This document shows, piece by piece, positions 19,585-28,638 of a stretch of 64,000 nt of DNA. Every line of letters begins with the position of its first letter. Position 1 is the first letter of the stretch. Where the stretch lies: NCBI GenBank assembly GCA_020848745.1, contig JADLHM010000092.1:1-64000 (forward strand), in the 5' to 3' direction. The notes beneath the pieces were generated by a model, which was not told the DNA's origin, searched no databases, and saw nothing but the letters and a program-made list of their open reading frames with translations. The DNA is from Deltaproteobacteria bacterium. GTDB lineage: Bacteria > Desulfobacterota > Binatia > UTPRO1. The translations under genes were made by a program, and so were the position numbers.

Positions 19585-20955
19585 CTATGAGTTCATCGAC
19601 TCCATGAACTCCTGGTTGTCCTTGGTGCCCTTGATCTTGTCGGTCAAGAACTCCATGGCCTCGACGGTATTCAACTGCGACAGGAGCTTGCGGAGGATCC
19701 AGACCCGGTTCAGGACTTCCCGCGAGAGCAGCAGCTCCTCCTTGCGGGTTCCCGATCTATTGATGTCCAGCGCCGGGAAGATGCGCTTGTCCATGAGGCG
19801 ACGGTCGAGGTGCACCTCCATGTTACCGGTGCCCTTGAACTCCTCGAAGATCACCTCGTCCATCCGGCTCCCGGTGTCGACCAGCGCCGTCCCGATGATC
19901 GTGAGGCTCCCGCCGTCCTCGATGTTGCGGGCGGCCCCGAAGAACTTCTTCGGCCCGCGCAGGGCGTTGGAGTCGACGCCGCCCGAGAGGATCTTGCCGC
20001 TCGGGGGCACGACCGAATTGTACGCGCGCGCGAGCCGCGTGATCGAGTCGAGGAGGATGACGACGTCCTTCCCGTGCTCGACCAGGCGCTTCGCCTTCTC
20101 GATCACCATCTCGGCGACCTGTACGTGCCGGGTCGCCGGCTCGTCGAACGTCGAGCTCACGACCTCCCCCTGCACCGAGCGCTGCATGTCGGTCACTTCC
20201 TCCGGTCGCTCGTCGATCAGGAGGACGATCAACACCACTTCCTTGTGGTTCTGGGTGATGCCGTGGGCGATGTTCTGCAACATCACGGTCTTGCCGGTAC
20301 GCGGCGCCGCGACGATGAGGCCGCGTTGCCCTTTGCCGATCGGCGACACGAGATCGATGATGCGCGTCGTGTACTCGTCGGGGTTGTGCTCGAGCCGGAG
20401 GTGCTCGTTCGGGTAGAGCGGCGTGAGGTTGTCGAAGAGGATCTTCTCGCGCGCCCGCTCCGGTTCCTCGTAGTTGATCGCCTCGACCTTGAGCAGCGCG
20501 AAGTACCGCTCGCCCTCTTTTGGAGGCCGGATCTGCCCGGAGACCACGTCGCCCGTGCGGAGATTGAAGCGGCGAATCTGGCTCGGGGAGATGTAGATGT
20601 CGTCCGGACCGGGGAGGTAGTTGTAGTCGGGCGCGCGCAGGAAGCCGAAGCCGTCGGGAAGAATCTCGAGCACGCCCTCGCCGTAGATGAAGCCGTTCTG
20701 CTCCGTCTGCGCCTGCAGAATGGCGAAGATGAGCTCCTGCTTCCGCATCGCCGAAGAGCCCTCGACGTTGAAGTCGCGCGCGAGCTGCGCGAGCTCGGCG
20801 ATCTTCTTGTCCTTGAGCTCCTTGAGGTTCAGGCCTCCGGGCGACTGCCCGTTCGCGGTCGTCGCGGGCGCCGCCGCGGGCGCCGCCGGCTCGAGGCTCG
20901 AACTCTGATCTTCCTGTGCCTGCTGGACGTCGGCCCGCGCGCGCGTTCGTACCAT
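19585..20955 (-). CDS. rho: Transcription termination factor Rho
   Basis: A protein of 456 residues. An alanine/proline-rich N-terminal extension (about residues 1-40) precedes the Rho N-terminal helices. The RNA-binding OSB fold carries the RNP1-like motif [13 protein letters not shown]. The ATPase domain has Walker A APRTGKT, Walker [17 protein letters not shown] and the Q/R-loop region [21 protein letters not shown]. It works as a hexameric RNA helicase ending untranslated transcripts. It is transcribed alone or with rpsB, from a promoter about 350 bp upstream. Confidence 0.97.
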   Translation of the reverse strand: MVRTRARADVQQAQEDQSSSLEPAAPAAAPATTANGQSPGGLNLKELKDKKIAELAQLARDFNVEGSSAMRKQELIFAILQAQTEQNGFIYGEGVLEILPDGFGFLRAPDYNYLPGPDDIYISPSQIRRFNLRTGDVVSGQIRPPKEGERYFALLKVEAINYEEPERAREKILFDNLTPLYPNEHLRLEHNPDEYTTRIIDLVSPIGKGQRGLIVAAPRTGKTVMLQNIAHGITQNHKEVVLIVLLIDERPEEVTDMQRSVQGEVVSSTFDEPATRHVQVAEMVIEKAKRLVEHGKDVVILLDSITRLARAYNSVVPPSGKILSGGVDSNALRGPKKFFGAARNIEDGGSLTIIGTALVDTGSRMDEVIFEEFKGTGNMEVHLDRRLMDKRIFPALDINRSGTRKEELLLSREVLNRVWILRKLLSQLNTVEAMEFLTDKIKGTKDNQEFMESMNS

Positions 20956-21412
20956 GGGTTGCTCCTCTACCGGACTCTCGGATCTTCCCTGGATGGAGTT
21001 CGTGAGTGTGAGTGTGTCGCCCTCGCGGGCACGAAGCGTGTCAGGGAAGCACGGACGGCGGGGTGCTACAGATCAGATCATCCGGCGGCGATTCTTTCAG
21101 CGCCATCCACCGCGGCACAACGTCGATACCCGCTTCGCACCTCTCCGGCTCTTCGAGCGCCGGCCTTCCCTCTGTCCAAGGATCATCGAACAGCGGACCA
21201 CCACGTCGACTCGGCTGCGTATTTCAGGGTGCTGTTTGGAGGAGTGACTAACGTTGGATGTGAGAGCGACCTTCAGCCTCTCTCCCTCCCCGCCTCAACA
21301 ACGACTCGGCGCGGACGCTAAACGAAGGCCATAGTGATGTCAATAGCGAAGTCGCGCGGAACCGCGACCGACGCGCACTAGAGCGAGACTATCGCGGCGA
21401 TCGCGTATCACG
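20956..21412 (-). other. Long rho leader region without a gene
   Basis: These 457 bp between the rluD stop and the rho start have no reading frame with the codon bias of the neighbours. The best-supported content is a promoter at 21315-21343 that would give a 5' leader of roughly 350 nt to rho. Such a leader would allow Rho to control its own transcript, as is known in enterobacteria. A more A/T-rich patch lies at about 21320-21410. Confidence 0.5.
21315..21343 (-). promoter_or_regulatory. Candidate rho promoter TTGACA-17-TAGCGT
   Basis: The minus strand reads TTGACA (21343-21338), a 17-base spacer and TAGCGT (21320-21315). The -35 is perfect, and the same -10 hexamer with the same spacing appears in front of tolQ. 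Transcription would begin near 21308. Confidence 0.55.
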
Positions 21413-22327
21413 TTACGCGCGCAATGCTTCGAGCAGCGCGACCATGTCGGGCCAGAGCTCGGCGCGGAAGGTCATCACGGCTCCTCGTACGGGGTGGACG
21501 ATGCCGAGCGACGCGGCGTGCAGCGCCTGTCGCGCGATGAGCGCCGTCCCGACCCCGCGCGCACGGCCGTAGACCGTGTCGCCGACGATCGGATGGCCAC
21601 GCGAGGCCAGGTGCACGCGGATCTGATGCGTCCTCCCCGTCTCCGGCGCCGCCTCGACGAGCGTCGCCCCGGCAAAACGCTCGACGACCCGGATGCGCGT
21701 CACGGCGGGACGCGCACGTGTCGCCCGCGTCGACATCTTCTTCCGTTCCACCGCATGGCGACCAATAGGTGCATCGATTCGGAGCACATCGGGCCCCACG
21801 CGACCGCGTACGACGGCGAGATAGCGCTTCTCCACCATCCGCGCCGCGAACTGCTTGGCGAGATGATCGAGGGCGGACGCCGTACGGGCGACGACCATTA
21901 CCCCGGAGGTGTCGCGATCGAGTCGGTGGACGATGCCGGGGCGCATCGCGTCGTGGCCAGGCATCGGCCCCCAGCGATGCAGCAGGGCGTTCACGAGCGT
22001 CCCCTGCCACCGCCCCGGCGCCGGGTGCACCACCATTCCCGGCGCCTTGTCTATGACCACGATCGTGTCGTCCTCGTAGAGGACACGGAGCGGCAGCGCC
22101 TCGGGCTCCGCCACCGTCGTCGCCGCGACCGAGACGTCGACCGCGATCTCCTCGCCCGCCCGCACGAGCCGTCCCGCCTTGCGGGCACGACCGCCGATCG
22201 TGACCTTCCCGGCGTCGATGAGCTGCCGCACCTGCGACCGCGAGACGCCGAGGCCGCTCTCCGCGACGAACGCGTCGAGGCGCCTCCCGGCCGTCTCGCC
22301 CGCGACGACGAGCACGTGGCGGGTCAC
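21413..22327 (-). CDS. rluD: RluA-family 23S rRNA pseudouridine synthase (RluD-like)
   Basis: A protein of 304 residues. The N-terminal S4 RNA-binding domain (about 15-75) carries RLDAFVAESGLGVSRSQVRQ. The catalytic motif HRLDRDTSGVMVVART follows, with the catalytic aspartate inside it. The C-terminal stretch ETGRTHQIRVHLASRGHPI is complete. It starts with a GTG overlapping the ribF stop (GTGA). Target uridines cannot be read from the sequence; RluD in E. coli acts at 1911, 1915 and 1917. Confidence 0.9.
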   Translation of the reverse strand: MTRHVLVVAGETAGRRLDAFVAESGLGVSRSQVRQLIDAGKVTIGGRARKAGRLVRAGEEIAVDVSVAATTVAEPEALPLRVLYEDDTIVVIDKAPGMVVHPAPGRWQGTLVNALLHRWGPMPGHDAMRPGIVHRLDRDTSGVMVVARTASALDHLAKQFAARMVEKRYLAVVRGRVGPDVLRIDAPIGRHAVERKKMSTRATRARPAVTRIRVVERFAGATLVEAAPETGRTHQIRVHLASRGHPIVGDTVYGRARGVGTALIARQALHAASLGIVHPVRGAVMTFRAELWPDMVALLEALRA

Positions 22328-23250
22328 GTTCGCGCGAGGATGGCGCGTGCCTCCGCGACGTCGCGCGCGATCTGCGCCACCAACGCCTCGACCGAAGGAA
22401 ACGCGGCCTCGCCACGCAGCCGCTCGACGAAACCGACCACGAGGCGCTCACCGTACACGTCCGCGTCGAAATCGAAGAGGTAGACCTCGAGGGTGCGTGG
22501 AGCAGCGCCGAAGGTCGGATTGGTGCCGATGCTGGCGGCGCCGTCGAGCCACTGCCCTCCGCGACGTACCCGCACCGCGTACACGCCGTCAGGCGGCCAC
22601 ATGCCGGCGTGCACGCGAATGTTCGCGGTCGGGAATCCCATGGCCGCGCCCCGCTGCCGACCGCGCACGACGATGCCGCCGAGGCGATGCGGCCGTCCGA
22701 GCATCGTCGCGGCGAGCCGCACGTCGCCGCCGGCGATCGCCCGCCGCACCGCCGAGCTCGAGACGTCGTGGCCGTCGACGCGGATCGGCCCCACCACCTC
22801 GACCGCGAAGCCGAGGCGCTCCCCGAGCGCGGTCAGCAGCGTCGCGTCGCCCCTGCGTCCGTGCCCGAAGCTCACCTTGTGCCCGACGACCACGCGCGAC
22901 GCGCCGACGCGCTCCACGACGAACCGTTCGACGAACGCCTCCGCCGACAGCTCCGCGAACGCCGCCGTAAAGTGCTGCAGGATCAGCACGTCGATGCCGG
23001 TCGCGGCGAGGAGCGCGACGCGATCCCGCAACGAGGTAATGAGCGCCGGAGCCTGATCCGGCCGCAGCACCGCCACCGGGTGCGGATGGAAGGTGATCGC
23101 AACCGCCTCACCGCCGCTCGCCCGCGCCGCCGTCACGACACGCTCCAGAATGGCCTGATGCCCGCGATGGACGCCGTCGAAGGTTCCCAACGTCAGTACG
23201 GGCGCGACGAATCGTCGCGAGCTCGCGGCGATGTGCCGGACGACGTCCAC
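22324..23250 (-). CDS. ribF: Bifunctional riboflavin kinase/FAD synthetase
   Basis: About 308 residues, making FMN and FAD from riboflavin. The adenylyltransferase motif LTLGTFDGVHRGHQAI lies near the N-terminus. The kinase domain begins around residue 185 with RGAAMGFPTANI and continues with GVYAVRV and GTNPTFG. The GTG at 23250 is used; a TTG at 23256 that overlaps the cpoB stop is equally possible. It sits between cpoB and rluD at the end of the Tol-Pal run. Confidence 0.95.
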   Translation of the reverse strand: MDVVRHIAASSRRFVAPVLTLGTFDGVHRGHQAILERVVTAARASGGEAVAITFHPHPVAVLRPDQAPALITSLRDRVALLAATGIDVLILQHFTAAFAELSAEAFVERFVVERVGASRVVVGHKVSFGHGRRGDATLLTALGERLGFAVEVVGPIRVDGHDVSSSAVRRAIAGGDVRLAATMLGRPHRLGGIVVRGRQRGAAMGFPTANIRVHAGMWPPDGVYAVRVRRGGQWLDGAASIGTNPTFGAAPRTLEVYLFDFDADVYGERLVVGFVERLRGEAAFPSVEALVAQIARDVAEARAILART

Positions 23251-23252
23251 GC

Positions 23253-24056
23253 TCAAAGCGCCTGGAGCTTCTCCCGGGCCTGAGCCGCCTCCGGCGAGGA
23301 CGGATAGTCGTTGAGCACCTTCTGGAAGGCGAGCCGCGCTTCGCTCTTGTTCCCCATCTGCTGGAACGCGAGCCCGATCTTCAGGACGGACGCCGGCGCG
23401 CGATCGCTCCTGGGATGTTGCTGTCGAACCTGGTTGAAGTTCAGAATCGCCTGGTAGTAGTCGGCGAGCATGTAGTACGACTCCCCGATCCAATACTGCG
23501 CGTTCGGCGCGAGCGGCGATTCGCGGTTGGTGCGCAGGAACTCGCGGAGCGATTGGATCGCCTTGTCGTACGACCCTTGCCGGACGAGCGTGATGCCTCG
23601 GCGATAGTCGTCGGGTAGCTCCTTCGCCTCTTCCTTGGAGAGATCGGTCGCGGCGATCTCCGGACGCGGCGGTGCGGGTGTCGCCGTCGGCACTGGCGCG
23701 GGCGTCGCCGCCGTTCCGTCCGACGACAGCACCGGCACCCCCTCGATCGGGCTCGTGGAGGGCGCCGGGCGATGTCCTTCCAGCGCCCCGACACGCGCTT
23801 CCAGATCGTCGAGACGCGACGTCATGGTTTGCGCGCCCCGCGACGAGTACCGCACCTCGTCGACCCCGCCGCGCACCTTCGCGACGTCCCGCTGCATGGA
23901 GTCGAAGCTCGCGCGGGTGTCGGCGAGCTGCGTCCGGAGACGCCGTTGCTCGCGTTGCAGCTCCTGGACGTCGGCCTGCGTCGCGCAACCGCCGAGGGCG
24001 ACGACGAGCGACACGGCCACGAGCGCCGCAAGAGGAGCGAGTTGCCGTCCGTTCAT
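23253..24056 (-). CDS. cpoB: CpoB/YbgF-type Tol-Pal accessory TPR lipoprotein
   Basis: A protein of 267 residues. The signal peptide ends in LVVALGGC, giving a lipidation cysteine at 20, whereas E. coli CpoB is a soluble periplasmic protein. A coiled coil follows (about 25-105), then a proline/threonine-rich linker and a C-terminal TPR domain with QSLREFLRTNRESPLAPNAQ. The family coordinates peptidoglycan synthesis with outer-membrane constriction. It follows pal by 49 bp. Confidence 0.9.
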   Translation of the reverse strand: MNGRQLAPLAALVAVSLVVALGGCATQADVQELQREQRRLRTQLADTRASFDSMQRDVAKVRGGVDEVRYSSRGAQTMTSRLDDLEARVGALEGHRPAPSTSPIEGVPVLSSDGTAATPAPVPTATPAPPRPEIAATDLSKEEAKELPDDYRRGITLVRQGSYDKAIQSLREFLRTNRESPLAPNAQYWIGESYYMLADYYQAILNFNQVRQQHPRSDRAPASVLKIGLAFQQMGNKSEARLAFQKVLNDYPSSPEAAQAREKLQAL

Positions 24057-24105
24057 CGTGATTCCGCCTCGCGTCCGCAGCGCGCGCACGCTACCGGTGC
24101 GGCTT

Positions 24106-24633
24106 CTACTCCGACGGAGGAACGAAGTGCACGCGCCGGTTTCGCGCGTAGCACTGTTCACCCGCGTCGCGACAGAGCGGCAGCTCTTCTCCGTAGCTGA
24201 TGGTGGTCAACCGATCCGATGCGACGCCGAGCGAGACGAGATAATCCTTGACCGCCTTCGCGCGCTTGGCGCCGAGCGCCAGGTTGTACTCCACCGTGCC
24301 GCGTTCGTCGCAGTGGCCTTCGATCTCGGTGCGGGCGCGCTTGTTCTCCTTCAACCACTCGGCATTGGCCGCCAGCACGTCGCGGCCGCTGCCGTCGAGC
24401 TCGTAGGAGTCGTAGGCGAAGTGCACGTCCTTGAGGACCCCGTCCTCCTCGGGACCGAGGCCACGCTTGTAGCGACCGAGGCTGCTGCTCTCGTTCAGCG
24501 ACTCCTCGCTGCCGGCGCCCGTCGCGTCGCCGATGCTCGACTCGTCCGAGATGCGCTTCTTCTTGGCGCACCCGGTCGCGGCGACGGCCGCCACCATCAC
24601 CAACACCGCGACGATGCGAATCGATCGTGCCAT
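24106..24633 (-). CDS. pal: Peptidoglycan-associated lipoprotein Pal
   Basis: A protein of 175 residues with a lipoprotein signal ending VAAVAATGC. The OmpA-like peptidoglycan-binding domain (about 65-172) contains EIEGHCDERGTVEYNLALG and the RNRRVHF end. It anchors the outer membrane to the cell wall and interacts with TolB. It lies 29 bp after tolB. The ATG at 24633 starts the signal peptide. Confidence 0.96.
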   Translation of the reverse strand: MARSIRIVAVLVMVAAVAATGCAKKKRISDESSIGDATGAGSEESLNESSSLGRYKRGLGPEEDGVLKDVHFAYDSYELDGSGRDVLAANAEWLKENKRARTEIEGHCDERGTVEYNLALGAKRAKAVKDYLVSLGVASDRLTTISYGEELPLCRDAGEQCYARNRRVHFVPPSE

Positions 24634-24662
24634 CGTACCCCTCCTCGACCTAAGCGCGGCGC

Positions 24663-25976
24663 TCATTCGAGCCAACGCGACCAGGCGGGACTGCTATCAT
24701 CGCCCCCTGGTGGGGTCAATCGAGTTTGCCGTGTTCCGGCCGCATCCGAGAGGTAGATCGCACCGCTGCCGTCGCGCGTCGAGCTGAAGATCAGGTAGCG
24801 CCCGTCGGGCGACCATGACGGATCCTCGTTGTCGCCACGCGTGCTGGTGATCCGCTTCACGTCGCCCCCACCGAGCGCGACGGTGAAGACCTGGAAGCGG
24901 CCTCCCAGGCGGCTCGCGTACGCGATCCGATCCCCCTTCGGTGACCAGGCCGGCGACGTATTGTAGCTCCCCTCGAAGGTCACGCGGCGCGGAGTGCCAC
25001 CCTGTGCGCTCACCACGTAGATCTGCGGCCCGCCGCCGCGATCCGAACAGAACACGATCGACTGGCCGTCCGGCGACCACGACGGCGAAACGTCGATGCT
25101 ACGGTCCTTGGTGACGAAGTGCATGATCTGCCCGTCGGGATCGAGGAGCGCGATGTCCGTAGCGCCGCCGTTCTCGAGGGCGACGGCGATCGCCCGACCG
25201 CCCGGCGACCACCGGCCTCCGAGATTCAGGCCGTGCCGCGACGACACGAGGCGCTTGTCGCCGCCGAGGTCGGCGACGAACAGGCTCGGATTGCCCGACA
25301 CGAACGAGGTGAAGAGGAGCGAGCGGCCGTCGGGGCTCCACGACGGCGCCAGCGCGATCGACCCGTCGCGGGTCACGGCGCGCAGGTCGCCGGCGTCGAT
25401 CGACATCGCGTAGATTTCCTTGAACCGCCCCTTGCGGCGCGACGCGAACGCGATCCGCGACTCGAACGGACCACGCTCGCCGGTCAGGATCTGCATGACC
25501 TCGTCGGCGAAGCGGTGCGAGACGCGGCGGAGCTCGTCGTCGCCGGCGCGATACCGCTTGCCGCCGATCTGCTTGCCCTCCACGACATCGAACAGCCGCG
25601 CCTCGACGACGAGGCCGTCGCCGTCCCGCTCGACCGTTCCCTTGACGAGCGCCTGCGCCCCGACCGTCGACCAGTCGCGGAAGTCGATCGTCTCGGCCGT
25701 CACGCCGGACTGCTGCGAGTTCTCGATGTACGCGGCGCGATCGATCACCCGGAAGAGGCCCGACAGGTCGAGGTCCTTGGCGACGATGTCGGCGAACGTT
25801 CCCGCCTCGCGCTCGGCGCCCGACGTGGACTTGAGCGGCGACACGGCGATCGGGAAGCTCGTCGCGCCCGGTCCGACGATCGTACCGCGGACCTGGGCGC
25901 CCGCCTCTCCCGCCGCGCCGAGCGTCCCGAGCGCGATCACGATCCCAATGACCCAGCGTGCCCTACGTCCCACCAT
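24663..25976 (-). CDS. tolB: Tol-Pal system protein TolB
   Basis: A periplasmic protein of 437 residues with a signal peptide ending around GAAGEAGA. The N-terminal domain (about 35-160) precedes a six-bladed beta-propeller of repeated units such as PSWSPDGQSIVFCSDR and PAWSPKGDRIAYAS. It links Pal to the inner-membrane TolQRA complex. It follows the tolA-like gene by 21 bp. Confidence 0.96.
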   Translation of the reverse strand: MVGRRARWVIGIVIALGTLGAAGEAGAQVRGTIVGPGATSFPIAVSPLKSTSGAEREAGTFADIVAKDLDLSGLFRVIDRAAYIENSQQSGVTAETIDFRDWSTVGAQALVKGTVERDGDGLVVEARLFDVVEGKQIGGKRYRAGDDELRRVSHRFADEVMQILTGERGPFESRIAFASRRKGRFKEIYAMSIDAGDLRAVTRDGSIALAPSWSPDGRSLLFTSFVSGNPSLFVADLGGDKRLVSSRHGLNLGGRWSPGGRAIAVALENGGATDIALLDPDGQIMHFVTKDRSIDVSPSWSPDGQSIVFCSDRGGGPQIYVVSAQGGTPRRVTFEGSYNTSPAWSPKGDRIAYASRLGGRFQVFTVALGGGDVKRITSTRGDNEDPSWSPDGRYLIFSSTRDGSGAIYLSDAAGTRQTRLTPPGGDDSSPAWSRWLE

Positions 25977-25997
25977 CGTTCCTCCTTGCGACACCCG

Positions 25998-27155
25998 CTA
26001 CCGCTGCTGCAGATCGGCGGGACGAAACTTCAGCTCCACGTCGGCGAAGTCGCTGCGATACGCCTCCGGTGGCGGCGGCAGCGGTCCGGCGCCCTTCACG
26101 GCGCGCTCGACCGACGCGTCGAAGCTCTGGTCGCCCGACCGCTCCGTGAGCCGGATGTTCGTGATCTCTCCGGAGGGCAAGATGCTGAACTGAACCGTGA
26201 CGCGCAAGTCACCGCGCGTCCCGACCCACGCCCAGCGTTCTTTGATGCGGCTCAACATTTGATTGTAGTAGACGACGAACTCGAGGCCGCGCACCGCACC
26301 ACCGCCGCCCGGCCCCTCGCCTCCGATGCCGGCCGGTCCGGTGAGGGTCTTGGCCCTGCCGCCCTGACCGCCGCCGGGTCCGGTCGCGCCGCCGATCCCG
26401 CCGGCCTGCCCTTCCCTCTCGACCTTCGCCTCGACGCCCTTGATCGCCTCGGCGAGCTTCCCGTCGAGATCGTCGTCGGAGCGCCCGGCGGTCGGCCCCG
26501 GGCGGGGACGCGCGTCGGCGCCGGGCGTCGCACCCGCCTGCGGTCGCCGCGTCGCCTCGACGGGAGCGGGTGTGGCCTTCTTCGCGGCGGCGACCACCGT
26601 CGTCGCGCTCGGCTTCGGCTTCGCGGTCGCGGCCGCCGTGGCGCTCGGACGCGGGCTCGGCTTCCCGGTCGGCCGCGCCGTCGGGAGCGTCGTCGGCTGC
26701 GCCGTCCGCTGCACCCGCAGCGTCGTCGTCACGCGCGGCGTCGCGACGGGCGTGCCGAGCGGCACGGCCTCCGGATCGTGCTCGTCCTCCGGCACCGGCG
26801 GCGGCTCCTCGGCCTTGGCGAGCTGCTCCGGTGGAAGCGGTGGCTCGGGCGGAGGCGGAGGCGGCGGCTCCGGCTCCGGCGGCGGAGGAGGCTCCGGCGG
26901 CGGCTTCGGCGCCGCTTTCGCTTTCGCGGCGGCCGCTCCCCCGATCGGGCCTTCGAGGAGCTCCCCGCCGAGCGCGTTCGGATCGACGATCTCGACCGTG
27001 TACGCGGTCGGATGGGGCGCCGGCAACGGATGCGGCGCGAAGAAGATGAGGGCGACCGCCAGCAGGTGCACGAGGAGCGAGAGCGCGATCCCAGACGGCG
27101 ACCACCCGCTTCCGTTGCGCGGTCCGTCCCCGCGGCCCCGTCGTGCGTCCGCCAT
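25998..27155 (-). CDS. tolA: TolA/TonB-like energy-transducing protein
   Basis: A protein of 385 residues. A short cytoplasmic start is followed by one membrane helix GIALSLLVHLLAVALIFFAP (22-41). A long proline/glutamate-, threonine- and glycine-rich periplasmic spacer (about 75-290) follows, then a TonB-like C-terminal domain with VVYYNQMLSRIKERWAWVG. Position between tolR and tolB argues for TolA function. The C-terminus resembles TonB more than E. coli TolA, which is common in deltaproteobacteria-like lineages. Confidence 0.88.
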   Translation of the reverse strand: MADARRGRGDGPRNGSGWSPSGIALSLLVHLLAVALIFFAPHPLPAPHPTAYTVEIVDPNALGGELLEGPIGGAAAAKAKAAPKPPPEPPPPPEPEPPPPPPPEPPLPPEQLAKAEEPPPVPEDEHDPEAVPLGTPVATPRVTTTLRVQRTAQPTTLPTARPTGKPSPRPSATAAATAKPKPSATTVVAAAKKATPAPVEATRRPQAGATPGADARPRPGPTAGRSDDDLDGKLAEAIKGVEAKVEREGQAGGIGGATGPGGGQGGRAKTLTGPAGIGGEGPGGGGAVRGLEFVVYYNQMLSRIKERWAWVGTRGDLRVTVQFSILPSGEITNIRLTERSGDQSFDASVERAVKGAGPLPPPPEAYRSDFADVELKFRPADLQQR

Positions 27156-27164
27156 AGGACGCGC

Positions 27165-27647
27165 TCAACCCCCGCGGGCGCGTTCGGACACGGTGGCGTC
27201 GGAGGATCGCCGGTCTCCCGCGCGTGCGGGCGCGGTCTCCGGAGCCGGCTCGGTCACCATCCCGAGCTTGTTGATGCCGGCCTCCTTGATCGCCGCGATG
27301 ACGCCGACGACGTCCCCGTACGGCACGCTACGGTCCGCGCGCAGCAGCACCGCCCGGTCCGGGCTCGACCGGCCGATGGCGGCGAGCTTGGCGCGCAGCT
27401 CGGCGAGCGCGATCTGGTTGTCGTTCAGATAGACGCTGCCGTCTTTCGTGAGCCCGACGACCAGCGGATCCTCCTGGCTGTTCAGCCCGGCGGCGCGGGT
27501 CTTCGGCAGGTCGACGCTCACGCCTTGCTGGATGATCGGCGCCGTCACCATGAAGATGACGAGCAGCACCAGCATCACGTCGACGAGCGGCGTGACGTTG
27601 ATCTGGGCGATCGAGCCGCCCCCGCTGCCGCGACTATCGAACGCCAT
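27165..27647 (-). CDS. tolR: TolR/ExbD-family proton-channel subunit
   Basis: A protein of 160 residues. One membrane helix near the N-terminus carries the key aspartate in VTPLVDVMLVLLVIFMV. The periplasmic domain includes SVDLPKTRAAG. With TolQ it forms the proton-driven motor of the Tol-Pal system. It lies 15 bp downstream of tolQ. Confidence 0.93.
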   Translation of the reverse strand: MAFDSRGSGGGSIAQINVTPLVDVMLVLLVIFMVTAPIIQQGVSVDLPKTRAAGLNSQEDPLVVGLTKDGSVYLNDNQIALAELRAKLAAIGRSSPDRAVLLRADRSVPYGDVVGVIAAIKEAGINKLGMVTEPAPETAPARAGDRRSSDATVSERARGG

Positions 27648-27662
27648 GGTCCGCCCCGCGCG

Positions 27663-28412
27663 TCATTTGAGAAAGTGCCGTTCGGCGATGTTCAGGAACT
27701 CGGACGCGAAGTTCTCCATCTCGGTTCCGAGCACCCGCACGCGGTCGGCGAAGTAGTTGTAGGCCATGACGGCGGGGATCGCGGCCGCGAGACCGATCGC
27801 CGTCGCGATCAACGCCTCCGAGATGCCGGGCGCGACGGCCTGGATGCTCGAAGACTGCGTCGTGCTGAGGCCGCGAAAGGCGTTCATGATGCCCCACACC
27901 GTACCGAAGAGCCCGACGAAAGGCGCCGCGCTCGCCGTCGTCGCGAGGAAGGTGAGCGACTTCTCGAGCTTGGTGGTCTCCTGCAGGGCCGCGCGCTTCA
28001 TCGCGCGCTCGACGTTCTCGACGCCGCCGAGGTCGGTCGACATGTCGTCGCCCGGAGCCGCCTCGCGCTTCGCGCGCGTGATGCGAACGAGCTCCTGATA
28101 GCCGGACCGGAACACCTGGGCCACCGGGCTCGCCTTCAGGTCGAGGCTCGCCGTGTTGATCGCGGTCAGGTTCTTCGCGTCCCAGAAGATGTCGATGAAG
28201 CGCTCCGACTCGCGCTCGGCGCGCCGCAACTGCCGGCGCTTCGTGAAGATGATCGCCCAGCTCATGACCGAGAATCCGAGCAGCAGGAGCAGGACGAGCT
28301 GCACCACCGCTCCCGAGCCCGTGACCATGTCGATGATGGTCTCCTGCGGCCGGGTGATCGTGAGCGGATCAGCGGATTGAACGACTAACTCGCGGACAGC
28401 GGATTCCCACAT
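27663..28412 (-). CDS. tolQ: TolQ/ExbB-family proton-channel subunit
   Basis: A protein of 249 residues with three membrane segments. The first is LVLLLLLGFSVMSWAIIF; the conserved second/third helix region contains TTASAAPFVGLFGTVWGIMN and ALIATAIGLAAAIPAVMAYN. It forms the pentameric part of the Tol motor. It is the first gene of tolQRA-tolB-pal-cpoB, with a good promoter 64-92 bp upstream. The ATG at 28412 fits the family start. Confidence 0.94.
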   Translation of the reverse strand: MWESAVRELVVQSADPLTITRPQETIIDMVTGSGAVVQLVLLLLLGFSVMSWAIIFTKRRQLRRAERESERFIDIFWDAKNLTAINTASLDLKASPVAQVFRSGYQELVRITRAKREAAPGDDMSTDLGGVENVERAMKRAALQETTKLEKSLTFLATTASAAPFVGLFGTVWGIMNAFRGLSTTQSSSIQAVAPGISEALIATAIGLAAAIPAVMAYNYFADRVRVLGTEMENFASEFLNIAERHFLK

Positions 28413-28475
28413 GCGCACCTCACGGCACCCTCGACCCTGCACCCCACCGCGCTTCCGTCTCGCGACGAAGCCGGC

Positions 28476-28504
28476 ACGCTAGCCCAGGGGGGTGAGGCAG
28501 TCAA
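28476..28504 (-). promoter_or_regulatory. tolQ promoter TTGACT-17-TAGCGT
   Basis: The minus strand has TTGACT (28504-28499), a 17-base spacer and TAGCGT (28481-28476). The -10 hexamer is identical to that of the rho candidate. It faces away from the pgk promoter 27 bp to the right. Confidence 0.55.
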
Positions 28505-28530
28505 TTACGCGTCGTTACAGGACAATTCGT

Positions 28531-28559
28531 TTGACTAGCGGCCAGTCGCGTGCGATATG
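28531..28559 (+). promoter_or_regulatory. pgk promoter TTGACT-17-GATATG
   Basis: The plus strand has TTGACT (28531-28536), a 17-base spacer and GATATG (28554-28559), giving a leader of about 70 nt before pgk. The two divergent promoters lie back to back in the 226 bp tolQ-pgk gap. Confidence 0.5.
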
Positions 28560-28638
28560 ACGCGCTTGTCTTCGCCCGCACCGGGCCCTGTCACTCGGGC
28601 GTCGGCCGCACACTCACGAGACACACGGGCACGAACCA

